A stretch of DNA of 64,000 nt from Mytilus trossulus. Taxonomy: Eukaryota; Mollusca; Bivalvia; Mytilida; Mytilidae. Under the pieces are notes generated by a model, which was given only the letters and a program-made list of their open reading frames with translations, did not search any database and had not been told where the DNA came from. Made by a program: the position numbers and the translations under genes. This document shows positions 1-12,800 of the stretch, piece after piece; the first letter of the stretch is position 1; the number at the start of each line of letters is the position of its first letter. Location: positions 94,129,059 through 94,193,058 of the forward strand of contig NC_086374.1 in NCBI RefSeq assembly GCF_036588685.1. Direction: 5' to 3'.

Positions 1-669
1 ATTCACATATTTTCCTGAGTAGCAATTTTTCGTGGATTTACATATTCTTGGATATTTGATTACATGGTATTGCCTATATTAGTTGTAGGATCGACTTGTT
101 TCATTGATTATATTGTCCTGAATCAATATGAATAACTTAAATTATATACTAGCTCGAGCGAACTTCAACTTTGTATTTATTTGGCTTTATAAATATTTTT
201 ATTATGAGCGTCACTGATGAGTCTTATGTAGACGAAACGCTCGTCTGGCGTACTTAATTATAATCATTGCACCTTTGATAACTATTCGTACTTTGTTCAG
301 ACTTTTGAAGTATTTGGCTTCGAGTGTTACTGTAATATATTAACCTTGAATTGATACGACAGAATTAAAGTGCAGTTCACTAAAATAATAGCTAGTTTCC
401 CAGAATATAAGAAGGCATATCAAAGGCTTGGATATTCAAAACAATATATAATAATGTGTGACATTTATCGACATTTCTTGTCTTCTATCATTATGAACTT
501 TATGATTATTAGATGTTGCGAACTGTTTTTTTTTCAAGTTCAAAAGCTTTATTTATAGGTGAAATAAATATACAGGAAAAAACTCTTTTGCGCTTTTATA
601 TCGTCTTATTTCTCTATTATTTGAATGGAATATCTGCAGGTAAAAACATGAAGGACAAATAAAAACTAC
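1..669. other. 3' intron of contactin; no coding exon seen
   Basis: Probably part of the intron after exon 23. No minus-strand stretch combines an acceptor, phase 1 entry and a hydrophobic GPI-type tail. It contains one hammerhead-like repeat fragment (about 145-310). Confidence 0.5.
145..310 (+). repeat. Hammerhead-like (retrozyme-type) repeat fragment
   Basis: Matches one unit of the tandem array at 45.6-46.6 kb, in the opposite orientation. Contains CTGATGA (214-220), a GTCT/AGAC stem with a short loop, GAAA, and a CGC/GCG stem ending in GTA at about 252. This is the core layout of a hammerhead ribozyme. Confidence 0.6.
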
Positions 670-844
670 CTAGTGTAAAATGCACAGTATTTCCGAAATT
701 TCCGTCACCGCCACGATTTCTAGCAGCTAGTCGTAACTGGTAAAGTTCACCTTTACCGATACCATATATTACAGCATGTGTTTCCATGTCTGTCTTTAAC
801 TCCTTGGCTTGCGTTACGTCATCTCCTTGTAACCAATATCTCAC
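670..844 (-). CDS. Cont: Contactin exon 23: second half of FN3 domain 4
   Basis: 175 bases from a TCTTTTAAG acceptor to a weak CTAG|GTAGTTT donor. Encodes VRYWLQGDDVTQAKELKTDM, GELYQLRLAARNRGGDGNFG and NTVHFTLG. The frame stays open past the donor to a stop at 617-619, adding a short partly hydrophobic tail (SFYLSFMFLPADIPFK). This is not a convincing GPI signal, so I favour splicing to an exon left of the window. Confidence 0.88.
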
Positions 845-3800
845 CTTAAAAGAAAAGGGGGCAATAAAAACATGTGTAAAAGGAGGTAAGAAAATATCAA
901 GAAAAGATGATAAAAATGAAAATAATACGTAATACAAGTTTCTGCTCTTAAAGCGGCTACCTTGGTGTTTCACTAGAAATAAACGAAAACGTTTAAAGTT
1001 AATTAGATTTGACAGTGTATATTTATGATGAGTTTATTTATAGGTATACGAACAACCGTAACGGGAAGGATCAATTAACAAATTGGAACGAATGGGAAAA
1101 AATAACATCGCTCTTTCAATTCCCTTTTTTTGTCACGTGGACACGATTCTGTGTTTATGGTTTATCGATGCACAATCAGGCAACACCCTAGAAAGAAAAT
1201 TAATTTGCGATCATCAATCACCGAATGAAAGATTATTTGTAGATACTACGTTACTGATTCATTACAAATGTAGCAGAACGTGCATAGAGATAAAATTAGG
1301 ATTTGAAATGGAGAACAGCCTGACCACCAATGAGTCTTCAAAAAGCGAGAGAATCCCGCACCTGAAGGCGGACTTTAGCTTGCCCCTAAACAAAAATGTG
1401 TACTAGTTCAGTCAAAATGGACTTCATATTAAGCATATAAAAAACTAAAATGAAAAAAACAACTAACAAAGGTCAGAGACTTCCGACTTAGAGAACTCAG
1501 TTTAGTTATGCATATGCATACATTCGTTCAATAATGTTTAATATCATTATTATTATAAGAGACTTACATATAGGAAGATGTGGTGTGAGTGCCAATGAGA
1601 CATCTCTCCATCCAAATAACAATTTAAAAAGTAAACCATTATAGGTTAAAGTACGGCCTTCAACACGGAGCCTTGGCTCACACCGAACAACAAGCTATAA
1701 AGGGCCCCAAATTTACTAGTGTAAAACCATTCAAACGGGAAAACCAACGGTCTTATCTATATAAACAAAACGAGAAACGAGAAACACGTATATAATACAT
1801 AAACAAACGACAACTACTGTACATCAGATTCCTGACTTAGGACAGGTGCAAACATTTGCAGCGGGATTAAACGTTTTAATGGATCCAAACCTTCTCCCTT
1901 TTTCTGAAACAATAGCATAACATCACAACATAGAAAAACATACGATAAAATATCAATTGGCAGACTTAACTCAATCAAAAAACGTATGATTACACAATGA
2001 ACGAATAAATTTGATCTGCGATATCTGAATACAAATGCACAAGTAATAAAATATTAGAAACAAACATTCATGACCAAAAAGCTAACAAACAAATTCAAAC
2101 ACACTGAGAAATATTTAACCAATCAATGTTTACTTTAGAAAAAAACCGTTTTTTTATAATCTTGAAGTTTATACAAATGTTGTAAGAATAAGTGAAAAAT
2201 TGAAGATATTACAAATAATCAAAGCTGGTGTACAGACAAGATCCATATAAATAAAAAATAACAAAAAAGCATATGATTTTGATACATTATAAACCTAATT
2301 GTATGTCCCAGGGGTTATAGTGCTAGTATAAATGCATAATTATAAGAATTGGTTTTTGTCGAGCCTGCAACTTTTGTTGCAGAAAGCTCGACATAGGGAT
2401 AGTGATCCGGCGGCGGCGGTGTTAGCTCACTTCTTAAAAGCTTTATATTTTAGAAGTTAGAAGACCTGGATGCTTCATACTTTGTATATAGATGCCTCAT
2501 GTTACGAACTTTCCGTCAGTCACATGTCCAATGTCCTTGACCTAATTTTCATGATTCAGTGACTACTTGAAAAAAAAGTTCAGATTTTTTGTAATGTTAA
2601 ATTCTCTCTTATTATAAGTAATTGGATAACTATATTTGGTATGTGTGTACCTTGCAAGGTCCTAATGCCTGTCAGGCTGTTTTCACTTGACCTCGACCTC
2701 ATTTCATGGATCAGTGAACAAGGTTAAGTTTTCGTGGTCAAGTCCATATCTCAGATACTATAAGCAATAGGTCTAGTATATTCGGTGTATGGAAGGACTG
2801 TCAGGTGTACATGTCCAACTGGCAGGTGTCATGTGACCTTGACCTCATTTTCATGCTTCTGTGGTTATAGTTAAGTTTTTGTGTTTTGGTCTGTTTTTTT
2901 TATAAATACTATATGCAATAGGTCTACTATAATTGGTGTATGGAATGATTGTAAGGTGTACATGATTAGTTGACAGGTATTATATGACCTTGACCTCATT
3001 TTCATGGTTCAGTGGTCAAAGTTAAGTTTTTTACTTTTGGTCTATTTTTCTAATACTTTATGCATTAGGTCAACTATATTTGGTGTATGGAAATATTTTA
3101 TGATCTATATGTCGGTTACGCAGGTTTTATTTGACCATGACCTCATTTTCACGGTCCATTGCTTAGTTTTAAGTGTTTGTGTTTTGGTCTGTTTTTCTTT
3201 ATTTTTAAGCAATAAGTATATAACTATATTTGTTGTATTGAAGAATTGTTAGCTGTACATGTCTGCCTGGCATGGTTCATCTGACCTTGACCTCATTTTC
3301 ATGGTTCATTGATCAATGTTTCATTTTATTGGTTAATGTTGAGTTTATGTGACAGTTGTAATAAAGCTTTATATTTAGGTCTATGAAGATAGTATCAAGG
3401 ATTAGTAAAGAAGGCGAGACATTTCAGTGTGTGCACTCTTGTTATACTTTTATGATGTTTGACATTATATGGTGCTACCCAACCCTATTATAGTATTTGT
3501 GTTCACAGAACCCTCAGAAGAAAATTTAGTTGTAAACCAGTCAGCAATGTTAAAGCATATTTGTTCTTTAATAAGAAATTATCCTATTGATTAAGCAACT
3601 TACTATGTATCCTGTGAGAGATTCTTCTGCGGGTCCAGTCAGAATACCTCTCCATGATACAGACACACTATCAGATCCATGTGAAGTAACGGCTACTTCT
3701 GTCGGGTATGATAACGGGGCTATAAAAGTAAAGTTAATGACTGTTTATTTATAATTTTAAAAAATGAAACCTGTGTACATGTTTCAGTGTTTTGCAAAGC

Positions 3801-6800
3801 ACGCTGTTTGTGGACTACATATATCAGTCATAGTTAATTTTGTTTTTTCAATGGCTAGTTTTTAGAAATCATTTTATGACGGTCAGTGTGTTTCTCTTTT
3901 GAATTGTTTTGCAATTTTTTATGTCTTTTTATGACTTATTAAACAGCATTAGTTTTGCGCATTGTTAAAGACAGTATGGTAAGCTTTATATGTTTAATCT
4001 TCGTTCCTTGGTACCTATTGGATAGTAGTCTCATTGGCAACCATACCACATCTCAGTGTTATTACATTATTTCAACTCTTTGGCCATATTGTTCCATACT
4101 GCCTTACTTTTTTAGTATATATACCAAAACTTTCTCAGCTTTATTGTACGTTTATAAAGTATTAAAGTTCTGTTGGGGTTTTTAAGGGTTATCTTTTACT
4201 ATTGAAAGAACATGGACGGTTTCACATATGTGATGCGATCTCCTAACATTTTCAAAAAATTAATAAAATTCAAAAAATGTTCACCGTTCAGTGTTGTTCT
4301 TTGAAAGTATACTTCTCCTCTTGAATTAAGCCCTGCTGTATTGAAAACTTGTACATCGTACTCATACCATGTGTTTGGTAATAGTCCAATACAAAGTCCA
4401 AACGTGTCTAGTGTTCTCCAACTTATAGAATTAACAATTGGATCAGGATCGCTTCGTTCCCAATAATTTACCTGAAGAACACCAAAGATTTGTGTTGCTT
4501 TACTATCAGTGTTATATATTTTTCTAATGTAACAATACTTGTTATTGTTGATATGAAAGTGAAAGATTATGTGTTCATCGAATGCAATTCAAGTACAATC
4601 CGTCCCTTTAGTAGTTTAGCATCAAACCATCATAAAATATATGAGAAGAACATAACCCGTTGTATACGGGTGTAGATGTGAAATACCTTAACGAATGAGA
4701 TATATGCATGTTGATTTATATTTACGAATGATTCCCTTGTATCGATGATAAAAAAATGTTTTGACTTGTTTGTAATATCGAAAAACCTGGTTTTATAATT
4801 TGTCAGTTATACAGAGATTTCTTTCGATACAATAAAATACGATGTCACATGCACAAACTAACCAAACAAGTTGATATATATACACACCATAGGATGATGA
4901 TGGAACAGCGCCATCTTTAAATGGACAATTAACATTAACAGAATGAAAAAACTATCTGTTTGATCATAAATTTTGGTATTTAGCCTCCCGTTAGAGACAT
5001 CGATATCAAGATCAGAAAAGGGCAGTGTTTTTTATTTGAAATAGTTCGATATATTTATGTGAATGTAATATTTTAATTTTCTCTTGTATTTATTATGTTT
5101 GCTTCATGGTTAATTGCTCCAGTATAATTTTTGACGTCCTATCCTAATTTCTCTCAATCGGACGACAATTTAGGTTTAACACGAAAACACCCATTAACGC
5201 AGTATACTTACTTGATATCCCATGATTTCTCCTTTCATTACCTCTCGGGTGTTATCAATTGATTCCCATGTTACCAAAATTGCAGTTGCATTATATCTAT
5301 AAGCGTTGATACCTGTTACTGTTACGATAGGCACTGTGAAGACAAAATATTGCTTATTCACCAATTAGACGCCTGCCGTTATGCTTTTCAGATATATATC
5401 ATATTTCTTATGTTTTAGCTTAGTGGGGAAAACAATCAATAGACTCTGAGGGTGTCTTCATTCACAAATATTACACTCAAGGCACTACAAATATGTTCAT
5501 TTTAATTTTTGACAAACACAGTGTACAAATAACATTCAAATGAAATTATATGGTATTACAATATTTACCTTGTATTATTTGACTTAATATGTAGCATTAC
5601 GTCGGCTTTCTTCGTTTAAGATGAAGGAACGGGCGTTTGTTTTTCTCATCTGTAGTGTTTTAAAGAGTATTTTCCGCAAATTACATATAAAAAAAACCAT
5701 CCCTCCAACAACGTGACGTTTATAGTTGTCTAAAACGTTTTAATTAACCATTTTTAGAATAATTTGCCAGATAATCAATCTTTCACGAAAATGAATGTTA
5801 TTATATTTTGATACTAGAAATTAAACGCTATGAAATATTATCGCTTTTGAATACTATAAAAAGGTATAAATATATATGAAAAATGATGTACAGAATAAGA
5901 ACATGTAAATCAACTAGTTGTGTGAAACAAGTACAGTGGTTTAGTGTAAAACTGTAAATTGAATGCTATTCTTCGGAAAATTTATACGAATTAAAAGTAC
6001 TTCTTGGACAAATCATTCGCCTTCAAGTCATTAGTTGATAGCATTAGTATGAAGATAACATGTACTGTTAATTTATACATGTACAATGCATGCATATTGA
6101 GGACCATAATTTAAAATGTAAAATATTTACAATCTTCTGCAGAGTAAATAGTAGATATAGTTGAATTTGGTCCTGCTCCTAGATTGTTGAATGCTTGAAC
6201 CTTCACTTCAAACTGTAAATAATAGTTGTTCACACCAATTTGTGTAACGAACACTCCCTCATTCGCATTTACTTGCCCCTAAAAAAAGTAATTGAACTGA
6301 AAAAATTGACATCGACTGCGCCTCATTGAAAAACAACAATCAACCTCAGTTTCCTTATAGAATATGACTTTATCTGCTTGAATGATTTTTTTTTATCTGA
6401 ACTCTTTTATTCAGCTTATCGAAATAAAGAAAACTGGTGTTGTCTTTCAGCTGAATAAACAATTGTGAAATGAAGCATCTTGACATGATATTGTTACTGT
6501 TTTTGTAATGGTTCTGGATAATTTGACATTTGCAATAGGATGGGTCTTCGGAATAGGGTGATCAATATAAAATAGAAAATGCTTATTTTGTCGACGCAAT
6601 TGGACTTTCTTCAACTCGATCACAATATGATTATTACTCTCATCATTCTCTGTTATAGGTAAACTCGCTAATGACCAAAAAGAGGTAACATTTACTTAAA
6701 GTTAAGTACATTCTGTTGAGACAAAACAGTAATATGCATTAACAAATCAGGATCTGCTAACCCTTCCTGGGTACCGGATATTAGCCCCGGTTTTTGGTGG

Positions 6801-9800
6801 AGTTCGTGTAGCTCAGACTTTAGTTTTTACATGTTTTGATTGTTTACTGTTGTTTGTTTTTGTCATTTTTGCCATCGCGTTTTCAATTTGTTTTCGACTT
6901 ATGAGTTTGCATGTCCCTTTGGCATCTTTCTATTTGAGATAGGTAGTAAAAAACGTTTCTTTTTTAGTTATAAAAACTTACCTTTGACCATGTGTCTCCA
7001 CCTTTCATTCTCCAGTAAACATGATAACCAATGCCTGGTGCACCCTGATGCAAAGGCGGAAGTGTATCCCAGCTTATCTTCAAGTCAGCTACCATCCCAC
7101 CACCACCTCCGACATTGTCAGGTGCTTTTGGTGGGGGTGCCATCAGAGTTTGATAAATAACTAACAATAATATAAAACTTTTTGTTTTATTTTATGCAGG
7201 TACAGATGAAAAAAATCTAGTAATAATAACTGGCGAGGGAAATTGATGACAGAGGTATCATCATAGTTTCTTAGATAAATATAACCGACCATAATTTTAC
7301 ACACATTCATCTAAAAAAGTCATAACTGCATGACCGCTTCTAAATTCTAAATTCATGAAAAATTATAAAAACCAACTCCTCAGATATTTCACATAATAAT
7401 TTGCATACTGGAAATCTGTAGAAACAATCAACCAAACAATGGTTTAATTTTTAAATTGTTATTTGGATGGAGAGTTGTCTCATTGGCACTCACACCACAT
7501 CTTCCTATATCTATCTAAGAACATATTGATATTAAGCGGAAACTCGATTGTAATGAAGAATCTTTAAACATTTGGTTAAGATCCATTGATTATTTCAAAT
7601 TAAATCGTTTATAAAGTTTATAACATATCCTAAAAAAGTTAATAGTTTATCCGATAACTCATATAATTACAAGATATATCATACCAATTTCTTTATAAAA
7701 GACTTTATATGAAATATCTTATATAGTTTATATGATGTCTCATATACTTTTCTTCACAGAATATCATATAAACTTTAGAACTATATCTGGTATAAAAACA
7801 TATTTATAATTGATCTTATAAAGTTCATAAGGTGTCAGGGAAAAAAACTAGTTGATATATGAGGTATCTTATGTATATTTAATGAGAGTATCTTATATAT
7901 TATACGAGATATCTAGCAATTGGAATAAATAGTAAAACTGTCTGCCATTTTCACTCGTCACATTTCGTCTAAGTTTCTTAGAAAAATGTGACGAACATGT
8001 TTGTTGTACGAACAAACGGACAAGGTGGACATGGTGGGTGCAAAAAACCTTATACTTCAAGTATCTAGGTATCATTTTTTAAAATATGTTAAACAAAACA
8101 GCACACACAAACATATAGTGCGATTCAAATGTTAGTCAAACATACTTGATGGTCTACCAATAGGTCCGATACCGAAAGCATTAGCAGCTCTAACTCTAAA
8201 TTTATAGGGAACTCCGGGATTGAGTCCAGACACTTGGTAAATTCTTTTGTTGTTATCTTCTGTTGGAATGATGACATCAGCTTCTGGTAGATCTTAAAGA
8301 ACATATATGTTTTGAACTTTAATCCTATGACAAACATGTATAGTTTTATATGGAGGTGCGTGTCTTGACGTGTTAATAAAGACACTAAATGTGAAACGTG
8401 TACGTTCAGATTGATGTTTTTGGTTGAAAGAAGGATTAGCAGTGTTTATGTATATATCATCAGGGTTATCTGGACACACCAAATCTGCCCAAACATAGTT
8501 ATTATGAAGGACGACTAAAATGACATAACATAAGTCTTATTATCACCATTGACAGATATGATGTGTCAGTGTCTAACCTCCAAGGCAACACATTTTCGTG
8601 GATCTTTTAAAAGTATAATTGTTTGATCTGCAATTTTACTGATCATGTCCTATTCCTGATTCTGAAATTTTGATTGAGTATGGATGCGTTAGTCAGATGA
8701 TGCATAGCAAGATAACCTTATCATGATCACATTTCTTTTAAGGCTCATGCAATTCACTCGTTTGAAGGTTTTTTCCTTGATTTGTGAAATTTGAATATCG
8801 ATAAACTATTGTTGCCTTGATAGACCACAATTCTTTATCATTAAATTGAAATGATTCAAATGATGAGATTATTTTGTTTTTGCATTTCATAATCAAAATA
8901 ATGATTGAAAATAGAATATTACAACAATCTCAAAACCTATTTAAAGTTTGCTTTTTTTTTTTATTGAAAGAGAATTTAGAAAAGTGGTTCGATTCGGACG
9001 CATTACATTTACAAAGTCTAAATTTCGTATTTATTAATACAGCAATTGTATTACATTTATTTATTGCAATTACATTTTTAGAATACTTCAAAATGAAGAT
9101 TTTAGATTCTGAAATTTCAATAACACTTGCAGTGCTTACTTGATATCAAAACTGTCCAGTTTGTATAAGGTTCATTCGAATTCTCAACTGTGTAAAACAA
9201 TACTGGATTCTGGTATCGATATCCTAAAACCCAACCAAGGCGTGCAGAAGTAGCTGTTATCGTACCAGTTTCAACATACACGTATGCAATTTCTCCAGGT
9301 GGACCTTAAATACGTACACAGTCATATTTTTTTGTATAATTGTTTTTTCTTTTTCGACATTTAAGATTATTTTTGGACAAACAACTGCTCATAATCGAAA
9401 TGAACATTTTTAACGTTAATCCTTACAGAAAATGAACCCTTGTTTGATAGATACAGTTATTTATATACAAATAATATTCATTTGATCACACATAATGGAA
9501 AGATAAAAACAAAGACATACAAAATAATATAATTTTAACTTCCCCATTTGAAACTCTTGGTTTAATAGCTTCTTTGTGAGCAGCAATCCTCTATCGAGGA
9601 AATCATGATAGGAGATACAAGCCCGGAAATATCGTATCAATTGGGGTTATATGATCCGTATGCAGACGCTACTGGAATGTTGCTACATAGAAATGGAAAG
9701 TTCACAATTGTGTTGCTGAATTTATTTCTTTTGTCTTTTTTAACCGACCCTTGTTGTCAATTTCTAGATGGTAGTCAAGATTTGAGGCAGATCTAATTGT

Positions 9801-12800
9801 ATCTGCTGAATCCTTTATCTCAAGTTCGATGGGATAGGTGTGTTCAGCATATTCACCAAATTATCATGACCGAGTATTTAAGTATTAAGTTTCAGATCTT
9901 TTGACATCCCTGTTATTTATTAATGTCTAAATTGAAACACACAAAAGGTCTTACCAATGACAGTCAACGTTGTGCCTGCAATGTCTGTGTCCATTGGAGT
10001 TTTAGCAACACATTCATAGTATCCAGCATGCTTGTGCTGGGCCATTCTTACAAATAAACCTGACAGCAAAGATGATGTGCCCTGTTGAAATTTTCACTTT
10101 TTAAAACTTAGAATATACATTAATTACTTTGTGATCTTAATTTTCAAATATTAAACTTGGCTATATATCTTAAACTAAACTAAAAAACAACAACGAAGAG
10201 GATTTGAATCTTGTAATGAAAATTTGCTTTCTTTGACCTCTACGCCCCTCTTGCCATATCCTATGTCGTGTTCATTTCACACAAAAAGTGAAGGTTTGCT
10301 AAAATATGAAATTTAACTTTAATGAGAGCCGTGGTGTAGTGGTTAGTGCATCGGACTACTAACACAAAGGTTCCTGGTTCGATTCCCGTTCGGGATGAAA
10401 ATTTCAGGAACTCAATTTTCGGCTCTCCCTTGACACCATTTGCGAGTGTGGTCTTAAGGATCGACGATAGTCCGTCTGAAGAGGACGATAAATTGCTGAC
10501 CCGTGTTAAGAGAGATCTATATCTTTTTCACGTTAAAGACATCATTGTAGGTTTCGAAAAAGAGCAAGCTAATGCCGCTACAAGGCAGCACTCGCACCGC
10601 AAAGTGGAAAGGGATTAATATAAGTTGCAAAACTTGTTTCCCAATGGATATATATATTCTTTTTTCTCTAAATATTCCGTTTATTTACGATTTAACAGCT
10701 CTTAAAATATCGACTTTGATTTGACTATACATCTAATTTGATGTATGCACAACTCTTATGTAGACAGACCACAAATAGTGTACCATATTATAAAACTGGT
10801 GTCGTTGATGAATGTTTATTTCCCTATTCAAGTCAATGGTTATCTTGTTGGTATCTGCTCTGTGCAGGTGTTTCGACATATGATATAGGGAGGTAAGTGG
10901 TATTTGTGCGCACGAATATATGTTAACATAATGTTATTTGTTGTGTTGTATTCCATTGTTTGTACATCTATTTTTTAGGGAGTCGGAATATTGGTGGTTT
11001 ACGTTGTTGGTTGTACTGTTTGGCACTTTGTGAGATATGCTTCCTGTTTCATTTTTTTTAAATGAATTATTGAATCCTAATGTACCTACAAAAATATGAG
11101 TTCTGTTCAAAATAATAAAAAACCTGCTTCCTAGTATATTATTACCATGTAAATGTATAGTTGTAGTTTTGAATATTACTTTAGTACATACTTTATGTTT
11201 GTAAACACACAAAATAGAAAATGAATGTTTTTATCATAAAATTGCTGCAACCAAAAAGTAGACATTTTCCAATTTTCATGTCTGATTTCATCAGAAATTC
11301 CTCAAAAAAATGGCTGCATGTTTCCATAGCAACCGTTCAACAAAATTTAAAAAAAAAGCTTGCAAACTTTATTTCAATCTTAGCTGCCTATTATATAAAA
11401 GAATAAAGCAGTTCTGAGACATGACATGAATCACCCCCTGCCTGGATCTTACAAATAGCTGTACTTAACTAGTCAAGGCGAATTTTATGTAAAATGTGTC
11501 TACAGTACTACATACTAATGTGAAGTGAATGTCGTTTTCTACATCAATTTGATGACCATTAAATTTCCAACTATAAACCAGATCTATATTTGGATCAACT
11601 GTTGCCTGACACCTGATAAAAGCTGTTTCATTTAGAGAGGCTGTTACGGGTTGAGGTTTTACGCTAATCACTGTTCTGCCTGCATAATAAAAGAAAACGT
11701 TTTTCAAAAAGTAATTAGCATTAATTCAATCAAAAGTATTACAAAAATCGACCTAGGAAGTTATAAAGACAACAACTTCCTCCAAAACTAGTTTTCGTAC
11801 AAACCCTAAGTCAAAAACAAAATACGAACAAGTTATATTCAGATTTTATTCTTCGTCGTTGGATATGCAAATTCATATATGCTCCTTATAAATAAGTGAC
11901 AAAAATGAGTATACGCATAAAGATTTAGAAATATTTGGTACTCAATGCTCTTCAACTTCGTACTATATTTGGACCTATTAACATATTTGGGATTCGAGCG
12001 ACACTGGTGAGTCTTTTGTTAACGAAACGTACGTTTCAATCCTGGTATTTGTGATGAGTTTATTTAAAAGGTACAAAAAAAAAATATTTATTTAGAACTC
12101 ATGTATATTTAGTTGGGGGAAGATCTTCTAACCCTTTCAGAGCAATTGCGATCATCGTATTTATCTTATCGTCGATTTTCGTGACCTTTTTATTAATAAT
12201 TGTGTTTTCAGTTTTTCTTCATCTTATGAGTTATAAGCCTTGTACCTTTGATAACTTTTTTGTAAAGTAAATACTAATGAAATACGAAAATCAAAGGTAT
12301 TATTTTAAGAAATGGACTTACTTGTAATTACTAATTGTCCAGCGTTGTTGGCTATTCCAAAACTATTTTCAACAACGCATGTATAGTAACCTGCATCAAT
12401 AGTGTTTACGTCAGTTATCAACAGGTTTCCATTAGTTAGCATCATTATTCTGGAGGATGTGTCTCCCGGAACTAAATTTATTTCAGCTCCATTTTTCAAC
12501 CACTTGAATGACGGAAACGGAGCAGCCTCAGGTTGACATGTAAACGAAGCATTCCCACCAAGAGCACCATATACTACTTCTTCTACTGGGCGTTTTTTGA
12601 AAGTGGGTTTAAAACCTGTGGTTGGTAGAAATATTTTTTTTGATTGAACCCAAAATAATCACATATTATAAACGTTTAGTATATATCAAAGATGAATCAT
12701 TTCTATATAGTAATTTGGATTTCTAATCATTAACTGTATATTTAAACTTTATATCAAGTCTTTACAGATGACGCGAACAGAAAAACAAGGAAAAGGAAAA

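Noticed and set aside
6840..7160. 106-codon plus-strand frame
   Set aside because: Antisense to FN3 exon 18 fused with repeat sequence.
8294..8482. 62-codon minus-strand frame just upstream of contactin exon 17
   Set aside because: It ends at the exon 17 acceptor and its frame is not the one needed by exons 16 and 17, which join directly in phase.
10325..10400. Functional tRNA gene
   Set aside because: A and B boxes are present but the acceptor and anticodon stems do not pair well and the sequence continues into a SINE body found again at 16991.
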